A stretch of DNA of 64,000 nucleotides from Maccoyibacter intestinihominis. Lineage in GTDB: Bacteria > Bacillota > Clostridia > Lachnospirales > Lachnospiraceae. The first letter of the stretch is position 1. Every line of letters begins with the position of its first letter. Location: the NCBI RefSeq assembly GCF_040096355.1, contig NZ_JBBMEX010000001.1:248001-312000 (forward strand). Direction: 5' to 3'. A program made the translations under genes and the position numbers. The notes beneath the pieces are model-generated. The model saw nothing but the letters and a program-made list of their open reading frames with translations. It was not told where the DNA came from and ran no database searches. Shown here piece by piece: positions 25,034 through 33,393 of the stretch.

Positions 25034-25687
25034 ATGATCGTAGATGAGAGACTCGTAACTTATATCAATTCTTTAGATACGGGAAACACACCAATTTTAG
25101 ACGAGATAGAGAGGGAGGCACTTGCCTCCTTTGTTCCGATTATCCGAAAGGAGATGCAGAGCTTTTTAAAGGTTCTGTTGTCCATAAAGTGTCCTAAGCG
25201 GATTTTAGAGGTTGGAACAGCGGTTGGATTTTCAGCGATCCTGATGGCAGAGTATGATCCTGTCGAATGTGAGATCATAACGATTGAAAATTATGAGAAG
25301 CGGATTCCGATTGCAAGGGAGAATTTTATCCGTGCAGAAAAAGAAGAGCAGATTACCCTGTTAGAAGGGGATGCAAAAGACGTATTAGAAACGCTCACAG
25401 AACCGTTTGATCTTATTTTTATGGATGCGGCAAAGGGACAGTATCTGAATTTCCTGCCACGGGTATTAGAACTGTTGCAACCGGAGGGAATTTTGATCTC
25501 CGATAATGTGCTGCAGGACGGCGACATTATCGAATCACGGTTTGCAGTGACAAGAAGAAACCGAACGATACATAAGAGAATGAGGGAGTATCTCTATACA
25601 TTAACGCATAGTGAAGAACTGACTACGGCAGTCCTGCCGGTCGGTGATGGAATTACAATCAGTACAAAGAAGGGAAGAAAAGCATGA
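25034..25687 (+). CDS. trmR: O-methyltransferase, probable tRNA 5-hydroxyuridine methyltransferase TrmR
   Basis: 217 residues, class I O-methyltransferase with RILEVGTAVGFSAILMAEY (SAM site), DLIFMDAAKGQYLNF and SDNVLQDG. Belongs to the family 3 group of Bacillus YrrM/TrmR, which makes mo5U34 from ho5U34. It overlaps by four bases (ATGA) the U32 gene that makes ho5U34 in the same pathway, as yrrM-yrrN-yrrO do in Bacillus. Confidence 0.85.
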   Translation: MIVDERLVTYINSLDTGNTPILDEIEREALASFVPIIRKEMQSFLKVLLSIKCPKRILEVGTAVGFSAILMAEYDPVECEIITIENYEKRIPIARENFIRAEKEEQITLLEGDAKDVLETLTEPFDLIFMDAAKGQYLNFLPRVLELLQPEGILISDNVLQDGDIIESRFAVTRRNRTIHKRMREYLYTLTHSEELTTAVLPVGDGITISTKKGRKA

Positions 25688-26913
25688 GACATCCGGAATT
25701 ATTAGTGCCGGCAAGCAGCTTAGAAGTATTGAAGATTGCTGTGATATTTGGAGCAGATGCTGTTTATATCGGTGGAGAGGCATTTGGACTTCGGGCAAAG
25801 GCAAAGAATTTTACAAATGAAGAGATCAAAGAGGGCATTGCATTTGCACATGAGCATGGTGTCAAAGTCTATATTACGGCAAATATTTTAGCACATAATC
25901 AGGATTTAGAAGGTGTGAAAAAATATTTTACGGAATTAAAAGAGATCAAACCGGATGCACTGATCATTTCCGATCCGGGAGTATTTATGATCGCAAAGGA
26001 AATCTGTCCTGAGATAGAGATCCATATTTCCACACAGGCGAATAATACCAATTACGGAACCTATCAGTTCTGGTATGCACAGGGAGCAAAGCGAGTAGTG
26101 TCTGCAAGGGAGCTTTCCCTAGCGGAAATTAAAGAAATCCGTGACAATATACCAAAAGATCTAGAAATAGAAACATTTATCCATGGAGCAATGTGTATTT
26201 CCTATTCGGGCAGATGCCTGCTCAGCAATTATTTTACCGGAAGGGATGCAAATCAGGGCGCCTGCACCCATCCATGCCGTTGGAAATATGCCGTTGTAGA
26301 GGAAAAACGTCCGGGAGAGTATCTGCCGGTCTATGAAAATGAGCGTGGAACTTATATTTTCAATTCTAAAGACCTTTGTATGATCGAGCATATTCCGGAA
26401 CTGATCGATGCAGGAATTGACAGTTTTAAGATTGAGGGCAGAATGAAAACGGCACTCTATGTTGCAACGGTTGCCAGAACCTATCGCAAGGCAATTGATG
26501 ATTATTTAGAGTCGCCGGAACTTTATAAAAAGAATATGGACTGGTATAAGGAGCAGATTTCAAACTGTACTTACCGCCAGTTTACCACCGGATTTTTCTT
26601 TGGAAAACCGGATGAAACAACGCAGATTTATGACAGCAATACTTATGTCAAAGAATATACCTATCTTGGTATTGTTGGAAGTGTGGATGAACATGGCAGA
26701 TATCGTATTGAGCAGCGCAATAAGTTCTCTGTCGGTGAAGAGATAGAAGTGATGAAACCGAATGGAGAGAACCGGAGCGTTACCGTGCGGGCGATCGTGG
26801 ACGAAGAAGGCAATGCAATGGAGTCTGCACCGCATCCGCAGCAGGTACTGTTTATTGATTTAGGAGAGCCGTTAGAGCGTTATGATATTCTTAGAAGAAA
26901 AGAGGAGGAATAG
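25684..26913 (+). CDS. trhP: U32 family protein, probable tRNA hydroxylation protein TrhP
   Basis: 409 residues. Begins RHPELLVPASSLEVLKIAVIFGADAVYIGG-type U32 barrel. Contains FIHGAMCISYSGRCLLSNY and ACTHPCRW cysteines, likely an iron-sulfur site, and FKIEGRMKT. Formerly annotated peptidase U32; now linked to prephenate-dependent 5-hydroxyuridine formation at U34. Coupled to trmR. Bacillus has two half-proteins (YrrN, YrrO); only one is encoded here. Confidence 0.87.
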   Translation: MRHPELLVPASSLEVLKIAVIFGADAVYIGGEAFGLRAKAKNFTNEEIKEGIAFAHEHGVKVYITANILAHNQDLEGVKKYFTELKEIKPDALIISDPGVFMIAKEICPEIEIHISTQANNTNYGTYQFWYAQGAKRVVSARELSLAEIKEIRDNIPKDLEIETFIHGAMCISYSGRCLLSNYFTGRDANQGACTHPCRWKYAVVEEKRPGEYLPVYENERGTYIFNSKDLCMIEHIPELIDAGIDSFKIEGRMKTALYVATVARTYRKAIDDYLESPELYKKNMDWYKEQISNCTYRQFTTGFFFGKPDETTQIYDSNTYVKEYTYLGIVGSVDEHGRYRIEQRNKFSVGEEIEVMKPNGENRSVTVRAIVDEEGNAMESAPHPQQVLFIDLGEPLERYDILRRKEEE

Positions 26914-26918
26914 CCGTA

Positions 26919-27971
26919 ATGGAAGGAAAATATGTTGCTTATGTAGGAACTTATACACATGAAAACAGTGTGGGAATCCATATTTATGATGTGGACGAGC
27001 TTCGGGGAACTTTAACAGAGCGAAAAGTTGTTCCGATCAATAATCCTTCGGATCTGATCGTTTCCCATAGTGGAAAATACCTCTATTCTATCGCAGATGA
27101 AGGAGTGGAAGCCTTTGCCATCCAGCCGGACGGAGATTTGATTCCGATTAACAAAAAGTGGATTGGCGGAATGCGTGGCTGTTATGTAGAACTCGATGAC
27201 GAAGACCGTTATCTGTTTGTAGGCGGTTACCATGACGGAAGAGTCAGTATGATGCGTTTAAGCGAGGACGGTGGAGTTGCCGAGATCGCGGATGGCATTT
27301 TTCATAAGGGACTTGGACGTGGAGTTGCCGAAAGAGCCTCCAGACCTCATGTACATTGCGTAAAAGTAACACCGGATCAGAAATTTCTCTGTGCGGTAGA
27401 CAGCGGACTTGACCATGTAAAGATTTACCGCATCAACTACGAAAGAGGACGCATCAAATTAGCGGATATTTTACGATGTGAACTGGATTCCGGTCCGCGT
27501 ATGATTCGTTTTAGTGTAGATGGACGTTTTGCCTATGTACTCTGCGAGTTGAAGAACACCGTAGATGTATATAAATATTATGTGGAGGATGACCAGCCGG
27601 TATTTGAGCGGGTGCAGAGCATTTCCACAGACTATGAGGACGAGGGGATTGCCTGCAATGCATCCGGAATTGAACATTCCGCCGATGGAAAATACCTCTT
27701 TGTCTCCAATGTGGGCATTAACGATGTGATTATCTATAAAATTGATAAAAATACCGGAATGCTGACCTTAGATATGGAGACCCGGATCAGTGGCGATTAT
27801 CCGAAGGCGCTTGCCGTATTCCCGGATGGACATCACTTTGTCAGCCTGAACCATGACTCTAATGAGATCCGTACCTTTAAGATCAATTATGAGAAAAAAT
27901 ACTGCCTGATGGATGCAAGACCGGTACAGGTGGAGACACCAAACTGTATCTATATCCATAAGTTGAAGTAG
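26919..27971 (+). CDS. lactonase family beta-propeller protein (6-phosphogluconolactonase-like)
   Basis: 350 residues. Seven-bladed propeller of the YkgB/Pgl family: VAYVGTYTHENSVGIHIYDVD at the start, repeated SxDGRFAYVLCE- and SADGKYLFVSN-type blades, and RPHVHCVKVTPD. E. coli Pgl hydrolyses 6-phosphogluconolactone, but many family members act on other lactones, so the substrate is uncertain. It follows trhP by five bases and is probably in the same operon. Confidence 0.85.
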   Translation: MEGKYVAYVGTYTHENSVGIHIYDVDELRGTLTERKVVPINNPSDLIVSHSGKYLYSIADEGVEAFAIQPDGDLIPINKKWIGGMRGCYVELDDEDRYLFVGGYHDGRVSMMRLSEDGGVAEIADGIFHKGLGRGVAERASRPHVHCVKVTPDQKFLCAVDSGLDHVKIYRINYERGRIKLADILRCELDSGPRMIRFSVDGRFAYVLCELKNTVDVYKYYVEDDQPVFERVQSISTDYEDEGIACNASGIEHSADGKYLFVSNVGINDVIIYKIDKNTGMLTLDMETRISGDYPKALAVFPDGHHFVSLNHDSNEIRTFKINYEKKYCLMDARPVQVETPNCIYIHKLK

Positions 27972-28072
27972 TGGGATGAGAATCTTCTTGTCATTTTCCT
28001 GCCTCCGGTTTATAATATCTGCATGACAGAGTCAGAAAATTAAAACAGTGGCGTGGACTGGAGGGAAGGTAT

Positions 28073-28165
28073 ATGACAATAGAAGAGATGCTTCGAATAA
28101 AAGAGAAAAAGTGGAAAGCAGAAGGAAAAGCTGACACCATGGAAGAGTTCCTTGCAAAAATGTAG
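28073..28165 (+). CDS. possible 30-residue peptide or gene remnant
   Basis: ATG at 28073 with GGAGGGAAGG seven bases upstream, stop at 28163-28165. The peptide is charged: MTIEEMLRIKEKKWKAEGK, then ADTMEEFLAKM. The first ~12 residues resemble the beginning of small helix-turn-helix proteins (T-x-EEM-x-x-x-K). It may be the remnant of such a gene, since what follows is not coding. Good ribosome site but too short to judge. Confidence 0.3.
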   Translation: MTIEEMLRIKEKKWKAEGKADTMEEFLAKM

Positions 28166-28491
28166 GGGTTATTTGCTATAGGCAATTAGAACTAATCAGT
28201 CGAATTATGAAACCATGATAAGATGAAATGGTAATAATAATTCAAAAATTCAAAGTGCTATATGATTAGCAATCTAACGAAAGTATTCAAAAATTCAAAA
28301 ATTTTCAAATCTTAAAAAATTTAAAACAATCCAATAATAATAACAATAGAAAAGCAGGATAGGAATCTGTCTAAAAATCATGCATAGCAGCTATTTACTT
28401 CTCCGCGAGCTGTATATTTTCAACCGAAGGGCTTTTTGCTCTATAGGAAACACAATGTCCATGCTTGAACGTAACATGGTATTTCTATAGA
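28166..28491. other. AT-rich non-coding stretch with a CTATAG-bounded inverted repeat
   Basis: No gene seen. 28210-28345 is very AT-rich, with repeated TTCAAAAATTCAAA-type words. CTATAGGAAACAC (28441-28453) and GTATTTCTATAG (28479-28490) form an imperfect inverted repeat about 50 bp long that abuts the 312-bp element. Confidence 0.5.
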
Positions 28492-28803
28492 GATTAGGGT
28501 GTCAAAAGGCGGTTTCAAGTTTTTTGATTGGCAACTGGCACAAAGCCAAGTCTGTTTTGTTCCATTGTATGAAAATAAGAAAATCTAAGTCTGCCTGAGT
28601 CAGATTGCGATGGAGTGATGTGTACGTCTTAAACGCCCCGTCCATGGGGCTTAAGACTTTTGCTGCCGTCCATGGCAGCAAAACACTATACATGAACAGC
28701 CAGACTAAGATTTACTAATTTTCTTCCAAAGTCACAAAAGCAGTCCCGGTTTTGTGCAAGTTGCCAGCCACTAAGTTGTGAGCTGTCTTTTAACACCCTA
28801 ATC
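28492..28803. repeat. 312-bp inverted-repeat element (long form)
   Basis: Ends GATTAGGGTGTCAAAAG (28492-28508) and CTTTTAACACCCTAATC (28787-28803) pair at 17 positions with one G-U. Inside, AAATCTAAGTCTG (28581-28593) pairs with CAGACTAAGATTT (28701-28713) at 12 of 13. Two perfect or near-perfect hairpins (28626-28657 and 28658-28683), both with GTCCAT in the loop, stand at the centre. No open reading frame. It shares both ends with the 71-bp copy at 15849. A non-autonomous mobile element (MITE-like) or a structured RNA gene are the main options. Confidence 0.75.
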
Positions 28804-28810
28804 CTATAGA

Positions 28811-28849
28811 ACAAAAAAGAGTGTTGCACCATTCTAGGTACAGCACTCT
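28811..28849 (-). terminator. terminator of typA
   Basis: On the minus strand AGAGTGCTGTACC pairs with GGTGCAACACTCT (plus coordinates 28837-28849 and 28818-28830) across a six-base loop, followed by a run of six Ts. It lies ten bases from the end of typA. Confidence 0.85.
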
Positions 28850-28859
28850 GGATGATCTT

Positions 28860-30692
28860 TTATTTATTTCTCATATTTGCACGTTTTCTCATTGTAGGGT
28901 CTAAGATCCTCTTTCGGATTCTGAGACTTTCCGGTGTTACCTCTAAGAGTTCATCGGTGTCAATGAAATCAAGTGCCTGCTCTAAACTTAAAATCTTTGG
29001 CGGTGTCAGTGTCAATGCCTCATCAGCAGAAGAGGAACGGGTATTAGTCAGATGTTTTTTCTTGCAGACATTTAACTCAATGTCCTCCGCTTTTGCACAC
29101 TGACCGATTACCATACCGGAGTATACCTTTTCTCCAGGCCCGATGAAGAGAGTACCACGCTCCTGTGCGGAGAAGAGACCGTAAGTTACGGATTCACCGG
29201 ATTCAAAGGCAATCAGAGATCCCTGTTTGCGGTACTGGATGTCGCCCTTGTATGGAGCATAGTCGTTAAAGATCGTATTAATGATACCATTTCCTTTGGT
29301 ATCGGTTAAGAATTCGCCACGATAACCGATCAGACCTCTGGATGGGATATTGAACTCTAAACGGGTATATCCACCGCTGATAGGTCCCATGTTTAAAAGA
29401 TCACCTTTTCTCTGACTTAACTTGTCAATGACTGCTCCGGTAAATTCATCCGGTACATCGACATAGGCAAGCTCCATCGGCTCTAACTTCTTGCCTTTTT
29501 CATCGGTATGATAGAGTACCTCAGCCTTGCTGACTGCGAACTCATAACCCTCACGCCGCATATTTTCAATTAAGACAGATAAATGTAATTCACCACGTCC
29601 TGATACTTTGTAGCTGTCGGCGTTCTCTGTTTCCTCGACACGCAAAGAAACGTCCGTATTCAGCTCACGGAAAAGACGGTCACGGATATGGCGGGAGGTT
29701 ACGAATTTACCTTCCTGTCCGGCAAGCGGACTGTCATTTACGATAAAGTTCATGGAGATGGTCGGCTCGGAAATTTTCTGGAAAGGAATCGCTACAGGAT
29801 TTTCCGGGGCGCAGATCGTATCTCCAATGTGGATATCAGCGATACCTGAAATGGCGACGATCGAACCGATACCGGCTTCTTTGACATCAACCTTGTTCAG
29901 ACCGTCAAATTCATAGAGTTTGCTGATGCGGACTTTTTGCAGTTTGTCCGGTTCATGGTGATTGACAACAACGGCATCCTGATTGATCTTTAAGCATCCG
30001 TTATCTACTTTACCAACACCGATACGTCCAACATATTCATTGTAATCGATCGTACTGATCAAAACCTGTGTATTCGCATCCGGGTCACCTTCCGGTGCAG
30101 GAATGTAATCTAAGATGGTCTCAAAAAGAGGTGTCATATCCTTCTTTTCATCGTTCAGATCTTTTAATGCATATCCATCTCTTGCAGAAGCATAGATGAA
30201 TGGGCAGTCAAGCTGTTCATCGGAAGCATCTAAATCCATAAAGAGTTCTAGCACTTCGTCGATGACTTCATCCGGTCTTGCCTCCGGACGGTCAATCTTA
30301 TTGATACATACGATTACCGGGAGATCTAAGGCAAGTGCTTTCATCAGAACGAATTTGGTCTGTGGCATAGCTCCCTCAAAAGCATCTACAACGAGAACAA
30401 CGCCATTTACCATTTTTAAGACACGTTCTACTTCACCGCCAAAATCCGCATGTCCCGGAGTGTCGATGATATTGATCTTTACATCTTTATAGAATACGGC
30501 TGTATTTTTAGAAAGGATAGTGATACCGCGTTCTCTTTCTATATCATTGGAATCCATCACACGTTCCTGCACTTCCTGGTTGGCACGGAATACACCACTT
30601 TGCTTTAAAAGCTCGTCTACTAACGTTGTTTTGCCGTGGTCAACATGGGCAATGATCGCAATGTTACGGATGTCCTCTCTTTTTGTTTTCAT
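28860..30692 (-). CDS. typA: ribosome-associated GTPase TypA/BipA
   Basis: 610 residues. Translational GTPase of the EF-G superfamily that assists 50S assembly and growth under stress. G motifs: AHVDHGKTTL, RERGITI, DTPGHADFGGEVERV, NKIDRPEARP. Then EF-Tu-like domain II, EF-G-like domains III/V and the BipA-specific C-terminal domain with GLFSAQERGTLFIGPG. Only large gene on the minus strand in this part; divergent from the SSB-like gene. Confidence 0.97.
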   Translation of the reverse strand: MKTKREDIRNIAIIAHVDHGKTTLVDELLKQSGVFRANQEVQERVMDSNDIERERGITILSKNTAVFYKDVKINIIDTPGHADFGGEVERVLKMVNGVVLVVDAFEGAMPQTKFVLMKALALDLPVIVCINKIDRPEARPDEVIDEVLELFMDLDASDEQLDCPFIYASARDGYALKDLNDEKKDMTPLFETILDYIPAPEGDPDANTQVLISTIDYNEYVGRIGVGKVDNGCLKINQDAVVVNHHEPDKLQKVRISKLYEFDGLNKVDVKEAGIGSIVAISGIADIHIGDTICAPENPVAIPFQKISEPTISMNFIVNDSPLAGQEGKFVTSRHIRDRLFRELNTDVSLRVEETENADSYKVSGRGELHLSVLIENMRREGYEFAVSKAEVLYHTDEKGKKLEPMELAYVDVPDEFTGAVIDKLSQRKGDLLNMGPISGGYTRLEFNIPSRGLIGYRGEFLTDTKGNGIINTIFNDYAPYKGDIQYRKQGSLIAFESGESVTYGLFSAQERGTLFIGPGEKVYSGMVIGQCAKAEDIELNVCKKKHLTNTRSSSADEALTLTPPKILSLEQALDFIDTDELLEVTPESLRIRKRILDPTMRKRANMRNK

Positions 30693-30892
30693 ATTTTAAT
30701 CCTTCTTTCTCTTGTTCACATATAAGTCTAACCAATTTATTTTATCACAAAAAAAAGATATGGCAATACTTTTTGAAAAAATACAGGAGTAAGAATCAGG
30801 AAAGTTATCGACAAAACATGTGGAGTTTTTTGTGGTGGGACAACTAAGATAGAGGGGCAAAAGATGTTCAAGAGAATGAAGGGAGAAGAAAC

Positions 30893-31519
30893 ATGGCAGA
30901 TAAATTATTTGAAAATAACCAGGTAACGATGATAGGAGAGATTGTCTCAGAATTTGAATTCAGCCACGAGGTATATGGTGAGGGATTCTATTTAGTAGAT
31001 ATATCCGTCAGCCGCCTGAGTGATTCCGTAGATTACATACCATTGATGGTGTCGGAAAGACTGGTGGATGTGACACAGAGTTATATCGGAGAGACCATTT
31101 CGGTAAGCGGTCAGTTCCGCTCCTATAATAGACATGAGGAAAAGAAGAACCGCCTGATACTTTCCGTATTTGTACGCGAATTAGAGTTCGTGGATGAGAT
31201 CGAGGATGATATCAAGAGCAATCAGATTTACCTCGACGGTTACATATGTAAAGAGCCGATCTACAGAAAAACACCACTTGGCAGAGAAATTGCGGATCTT
31301 TTGGTTGCAGTCAACCGTTCCTATGGGAAATCAGACTATATCCCATGTATCTGCTGGGGAAGAAATGCGAGATATGCCTCCTCATTTGAGGTGGGAAGCC
31401 ATGTCGAAGTATATGGAAGAATCCAGAGCAGGGAATATATTAAAAAAATCGGTGAAGAGCAGACAGAGAAGCGTGTTGCCTATGAAGTATCTGTCAATAA
31501 AATAGAGTTTTTAGAATAA
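30893..31519 (+). CDS. single-strand DNA-binding-like protein with two OB folds
   Basis: 208 residues. Two SSB-like OB domains in tandem. The first (about 8-102) has NNQVTMIGEIVSEFEFSHE, SVSGQFRSYN and an LILSVFVRELEF strand. The second (about 108-208) has NQIYLDGYICKEPIYRKTPLGREIADLLVAVNRSYG, longest conserved part split by loops, then DYIPCICWGRNARYAS and VEVYGRIQSREY. No acidic SSB tail (ends NKIEFLE), so it is not the main replication SSB. Similar to the divergent SSB-like proteins of Clostridia; role unknown. Confidence 0.75.
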   Translation: MADKLFENNQVTMIGEIVSEFEFSHEVYGEGFYLVDISVSRLSDSVDYIPLMVSERLVDVTQSYIGETISVSGQFRSYNRHEEKKNRLILSVFVRELEFVDEIEDDIKSNQIYLDGYICKEPIYRKTPLGREIADLLVAVNRSYGKSDYIPCICWGRNARYASSFEVGSHVEVYGRIQSREYIKKIGEEQTEKRVAYEVSVNKIEFLE

Positions 31520-31607
31520 AATTTGCTTTTTTTGTCCGAATATGGTATTTTAATCAAATCCAGGGGGAGAAGATTGAAAGCCATATCGTATGGCAGAGGA
31601 GGAAAAA

Positions 31608-32093
31608 ATGGAACGTGGAGTGATACAGATTTACTATGGTGAGGGCAGAGGAAAATCGACTGCCGCACTTGGAAATGCACTGCGTAAGGCAGATGCAGGA
31701 AAAAATGTCATTATTGTCCAGTTCTTGAAGGCAAAAAAAGAAGAACCGGGAGAACTGTTGCAGCGTTTAGAGCCGGAGATCAAGTTTTTCCGTTTTGAGA
31801 AACTAGCGGAATGTTTTGCAGATCTAAGTGAAGATGAGAAAAAAGAAGAATCTGCAAATATGAAAAATGGATTAAATTTTGCCAGAAAAGTGCTTGCAAC
31901 CAGTGAGTGTGATCTGCTCGTACTTGATGAGATCTTAGGAGTCGTGGATGCAGGCGTGATATCGGTAGAAGAGCTGTGTGCGATCATCCGGGCAAAAACG
32001 GAGGAAACCGATGTGATCTTAACCGGACGGAGACTGCCGGAGAAATTGCGGGAAATTGCGGATGAAGTCTACAATATTATAGCGGAAAAATAA
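31608..32093 (+). CDS. cobO: corrinoid adenosyltransferase (CobA/BtuR/CobO family)
   Basis: 161 residues from the ATG at 31608, after AGAGGAGG at 31596-31602. Begins RGVIQIYYGEGRGKSTAALG with the modified P-loop, then IVQFLKAK and CDLLVLDEILGVVDAG. Adds the adenosyl group to cob(I)alamin. It stands alone, without other cobamide genes nearby, so it probably serves salvaged corrinoids. No cobalamin riboswitch was seen in the 90 bases upstream. Confidence 0.88.
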   Translation: MERGVIQIYYGEGRGKSTAALGNALRKADAGKNVIIVQFLKAKKEEPGELLQRLEPEIKFFRFEKLAECFADLSEDEKKEESANMKNGLNFARKVLATSECDLLVLDEILGVVDAGVISVEELCAIIRAKTEETDVILTGRRLPEKLREIADEVYNIIAEK

Positions 32094-32160
32094 TTGACAA
32101 GGTTCGTCCGTAGTGATATAGTTAGCACAGATATGAGTAGTAGAATATAATAGAATAAAA

Positions 32161-32330
32161 AGGTAGAGGTTGCGTGATTCATAAGTAGCATATCGGATGC
32201 GGCAGAGGCAGAAGAAGAGGTGTGAAAGGGGAGAACGCCGAAAGGATATGGTGATCTGCAGTCGTATCTTTGGGCATAGGATGAAGAATTCTATGACTCT
32301 CATCGGTATATCAGATGGAGGCGCTATCCG
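32161..32330 (+). promoter_or_regulatory. lysine riboswitch (L box) upstream of dapA
   Basis: Conserved elements in order: GGTAGAGGTTGCG (32162-32174), AGTA, AGAAGAGG, GAAAGGGGAGAACGCCGAAAG (split: GAAAGGGGAG then CGCCGAAAG), the ATCGGTAT segment and GGAGGCGCTATCC closing P1. GGTAG pairs with CTATC at the ends. A terminator hairpin follows at 32369. Lysine binding should therefore switch off dapA-dapB. Confidence 0.9.
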
Positions 32331-32368
32331 AAAAGACACAGTGATTTGGATTCTGTGAACGAAAATTT

Positions 32369-32396
32369 AAGCCGGCTTTTCTGAGTCGGCTTTTTC
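32369..32396 (+). terminator. riboswitch-controlled terminator before dapA
   Basis: AAGCCGGC (32369-32376) pairs with GTCGGCTT (32385-32392), one G-U, loop TTTTCTGA, tail TTTTT. It sits about 40 bases after the L box and 65 before the dapA start: the expected expression platform. A further small inverted repeat (GCTATAGGAAAA / TTTTCCGTAGC, about 32398-32421) follows. Confidence 0.8.
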
Positions 32397-32459
32397 TGGC
32401 TATAGGAAAAGTTTTCCGTAGCTTTATCTACCTGAAATCAGAAAATGGAGGAAATAGAT

Positions 32460-33347
32460 ATGGCAATATTTAAAGGTGCAGGAGTGGCAATCGTAACCCC
32501 GATGAAAGAAAATCAGGAAGTGAACTATGAAAAGTTAGAAGAACTGATCGAATTTCAGATTGAGAATGGAACCGATTGTATTGTAATCGCAGGTACAACC
32601 GGAGAGAGTTCTACACTTTCCATGGAGGAACATAAAAAAGTCATTGAGGCGGCCATTGCATTTACAAAGGGCAGAATCCCGGTCGTAGCAGGTACGGGTT
32701 CTAATTGTACCGCAACAGCAGTCCAGCTTTCACAGGAAGCAGAGGATGCAGGTGCAGACGGACTTTTGATCGTAACACCATATTATAACAAGGCAACACA
32801 GGGTGGTCTGATCCAGCATTATACAACGATCGCAAGATCCGTAAAGACACCGATCATCATGTACAATGTGCCAAGCAGAACCGGATGTAACATTTTGCCG
32901 GAGACAGCAGCAACACTGTTTAAAAACGAAGCAAATATCGTGGGATTAAAAGAAGCAACCGGAAGTCTTGCACAGGCATCTAAGACGATGGATCTGACAG
33001 ATGGAAAATTAGACCTTTATTCCGGCGAAGACGGACTGGTCGTCCCACTGATGTCCATTGGAGCCATCGGAGTGATCTCCGTATGGTCTAATGTTGCACC
33101 AAAGGATGTGCATGATATGTGCATGAGCTATCTGAATGGGGATACGAAAAAAGCATTAGAGATACAGATGAAGGGTCTGCCGTTAGTGGATGCACTTTTC
33201 TCAGAGGTCAATCCGATCCCGGTGAAAAAAGCATTGAACCTGATGGGAATGGAAGTCGGACCGCTTCGTCTTCCGCTGACCGAAATGGAAGAAAAAAATG
33301 CAAAAGTATTAGAAGAAGTAATGCGTACTTACGGACTGTTAAAGTAA
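32460..33347 (+). CDS. dapA: 4-hydroxy-tetrahydrodipicolinate synthase DapA
   Basis: 295 residues from the ATG at 32460 (ATGGAGGAAATAG upstream; the ATG at 32445 lies on the ribosome site). First committed step of lysine/diaminopimelate synthesis from pyruvate and aspartate semialdehyde. Seen: GTTGESSTL, the Tyr in MYNVPSRTGCN and the Schiff-base lysine in GLKEATGS. Under a lysine riboswitch and followed by dapB. Confidence 0.97.
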   Translation: MAIFKGAGVAIVTPMKENQEVNYEKLEELIEFQIENGTDCIVIAGTTGESSTLSMEEHKKVIEAAIAFTKGRIPVVAGTGSNCTATAVQLSQEAEDAGADGLLIVTPYYNKATQGGLIQHYTTIARSVKTPIIMYNVPSRTGCNILPETAATLFKNEANIVGLKEATGSLAQASKTMDLTDGKLDLYSGEDGLVVPLMSIGAIGVISVWSNVAPKDVHDMCMSYLNGDTKKALEIQMKGLPLVDALFSEVNPIPVKKALNLMGMEVGPLRLPLTEMEEKNAKVLEEVMRTYGLLK

Positions 33348-33393
33348 GCAGTACAGTTTGTGATCAGAGAGAAGAGAACGAGAGGATAAAGAA

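Noticed and set aside
25684..26913. Collagenase/peptidase function for the U32 gene
   Set aside because: The older peptidase name is not supported by the neighbour trmR; the tRNA hydroxylation role fits the context better.
28210..28345. AT-rich repeated TTCAAAAATTCAAA words as a CRISPR array or origin
   Set aside because: Repeats are irregular, too short and without unique spacers; no cas, dnaA or rep gene is nearby.
31520..31607. Cobalamin riboswitch in front of the corrinoid adenosyltransferase gene
   Set aside because: Only about 90 bases are available and the B12-box motif is not present.
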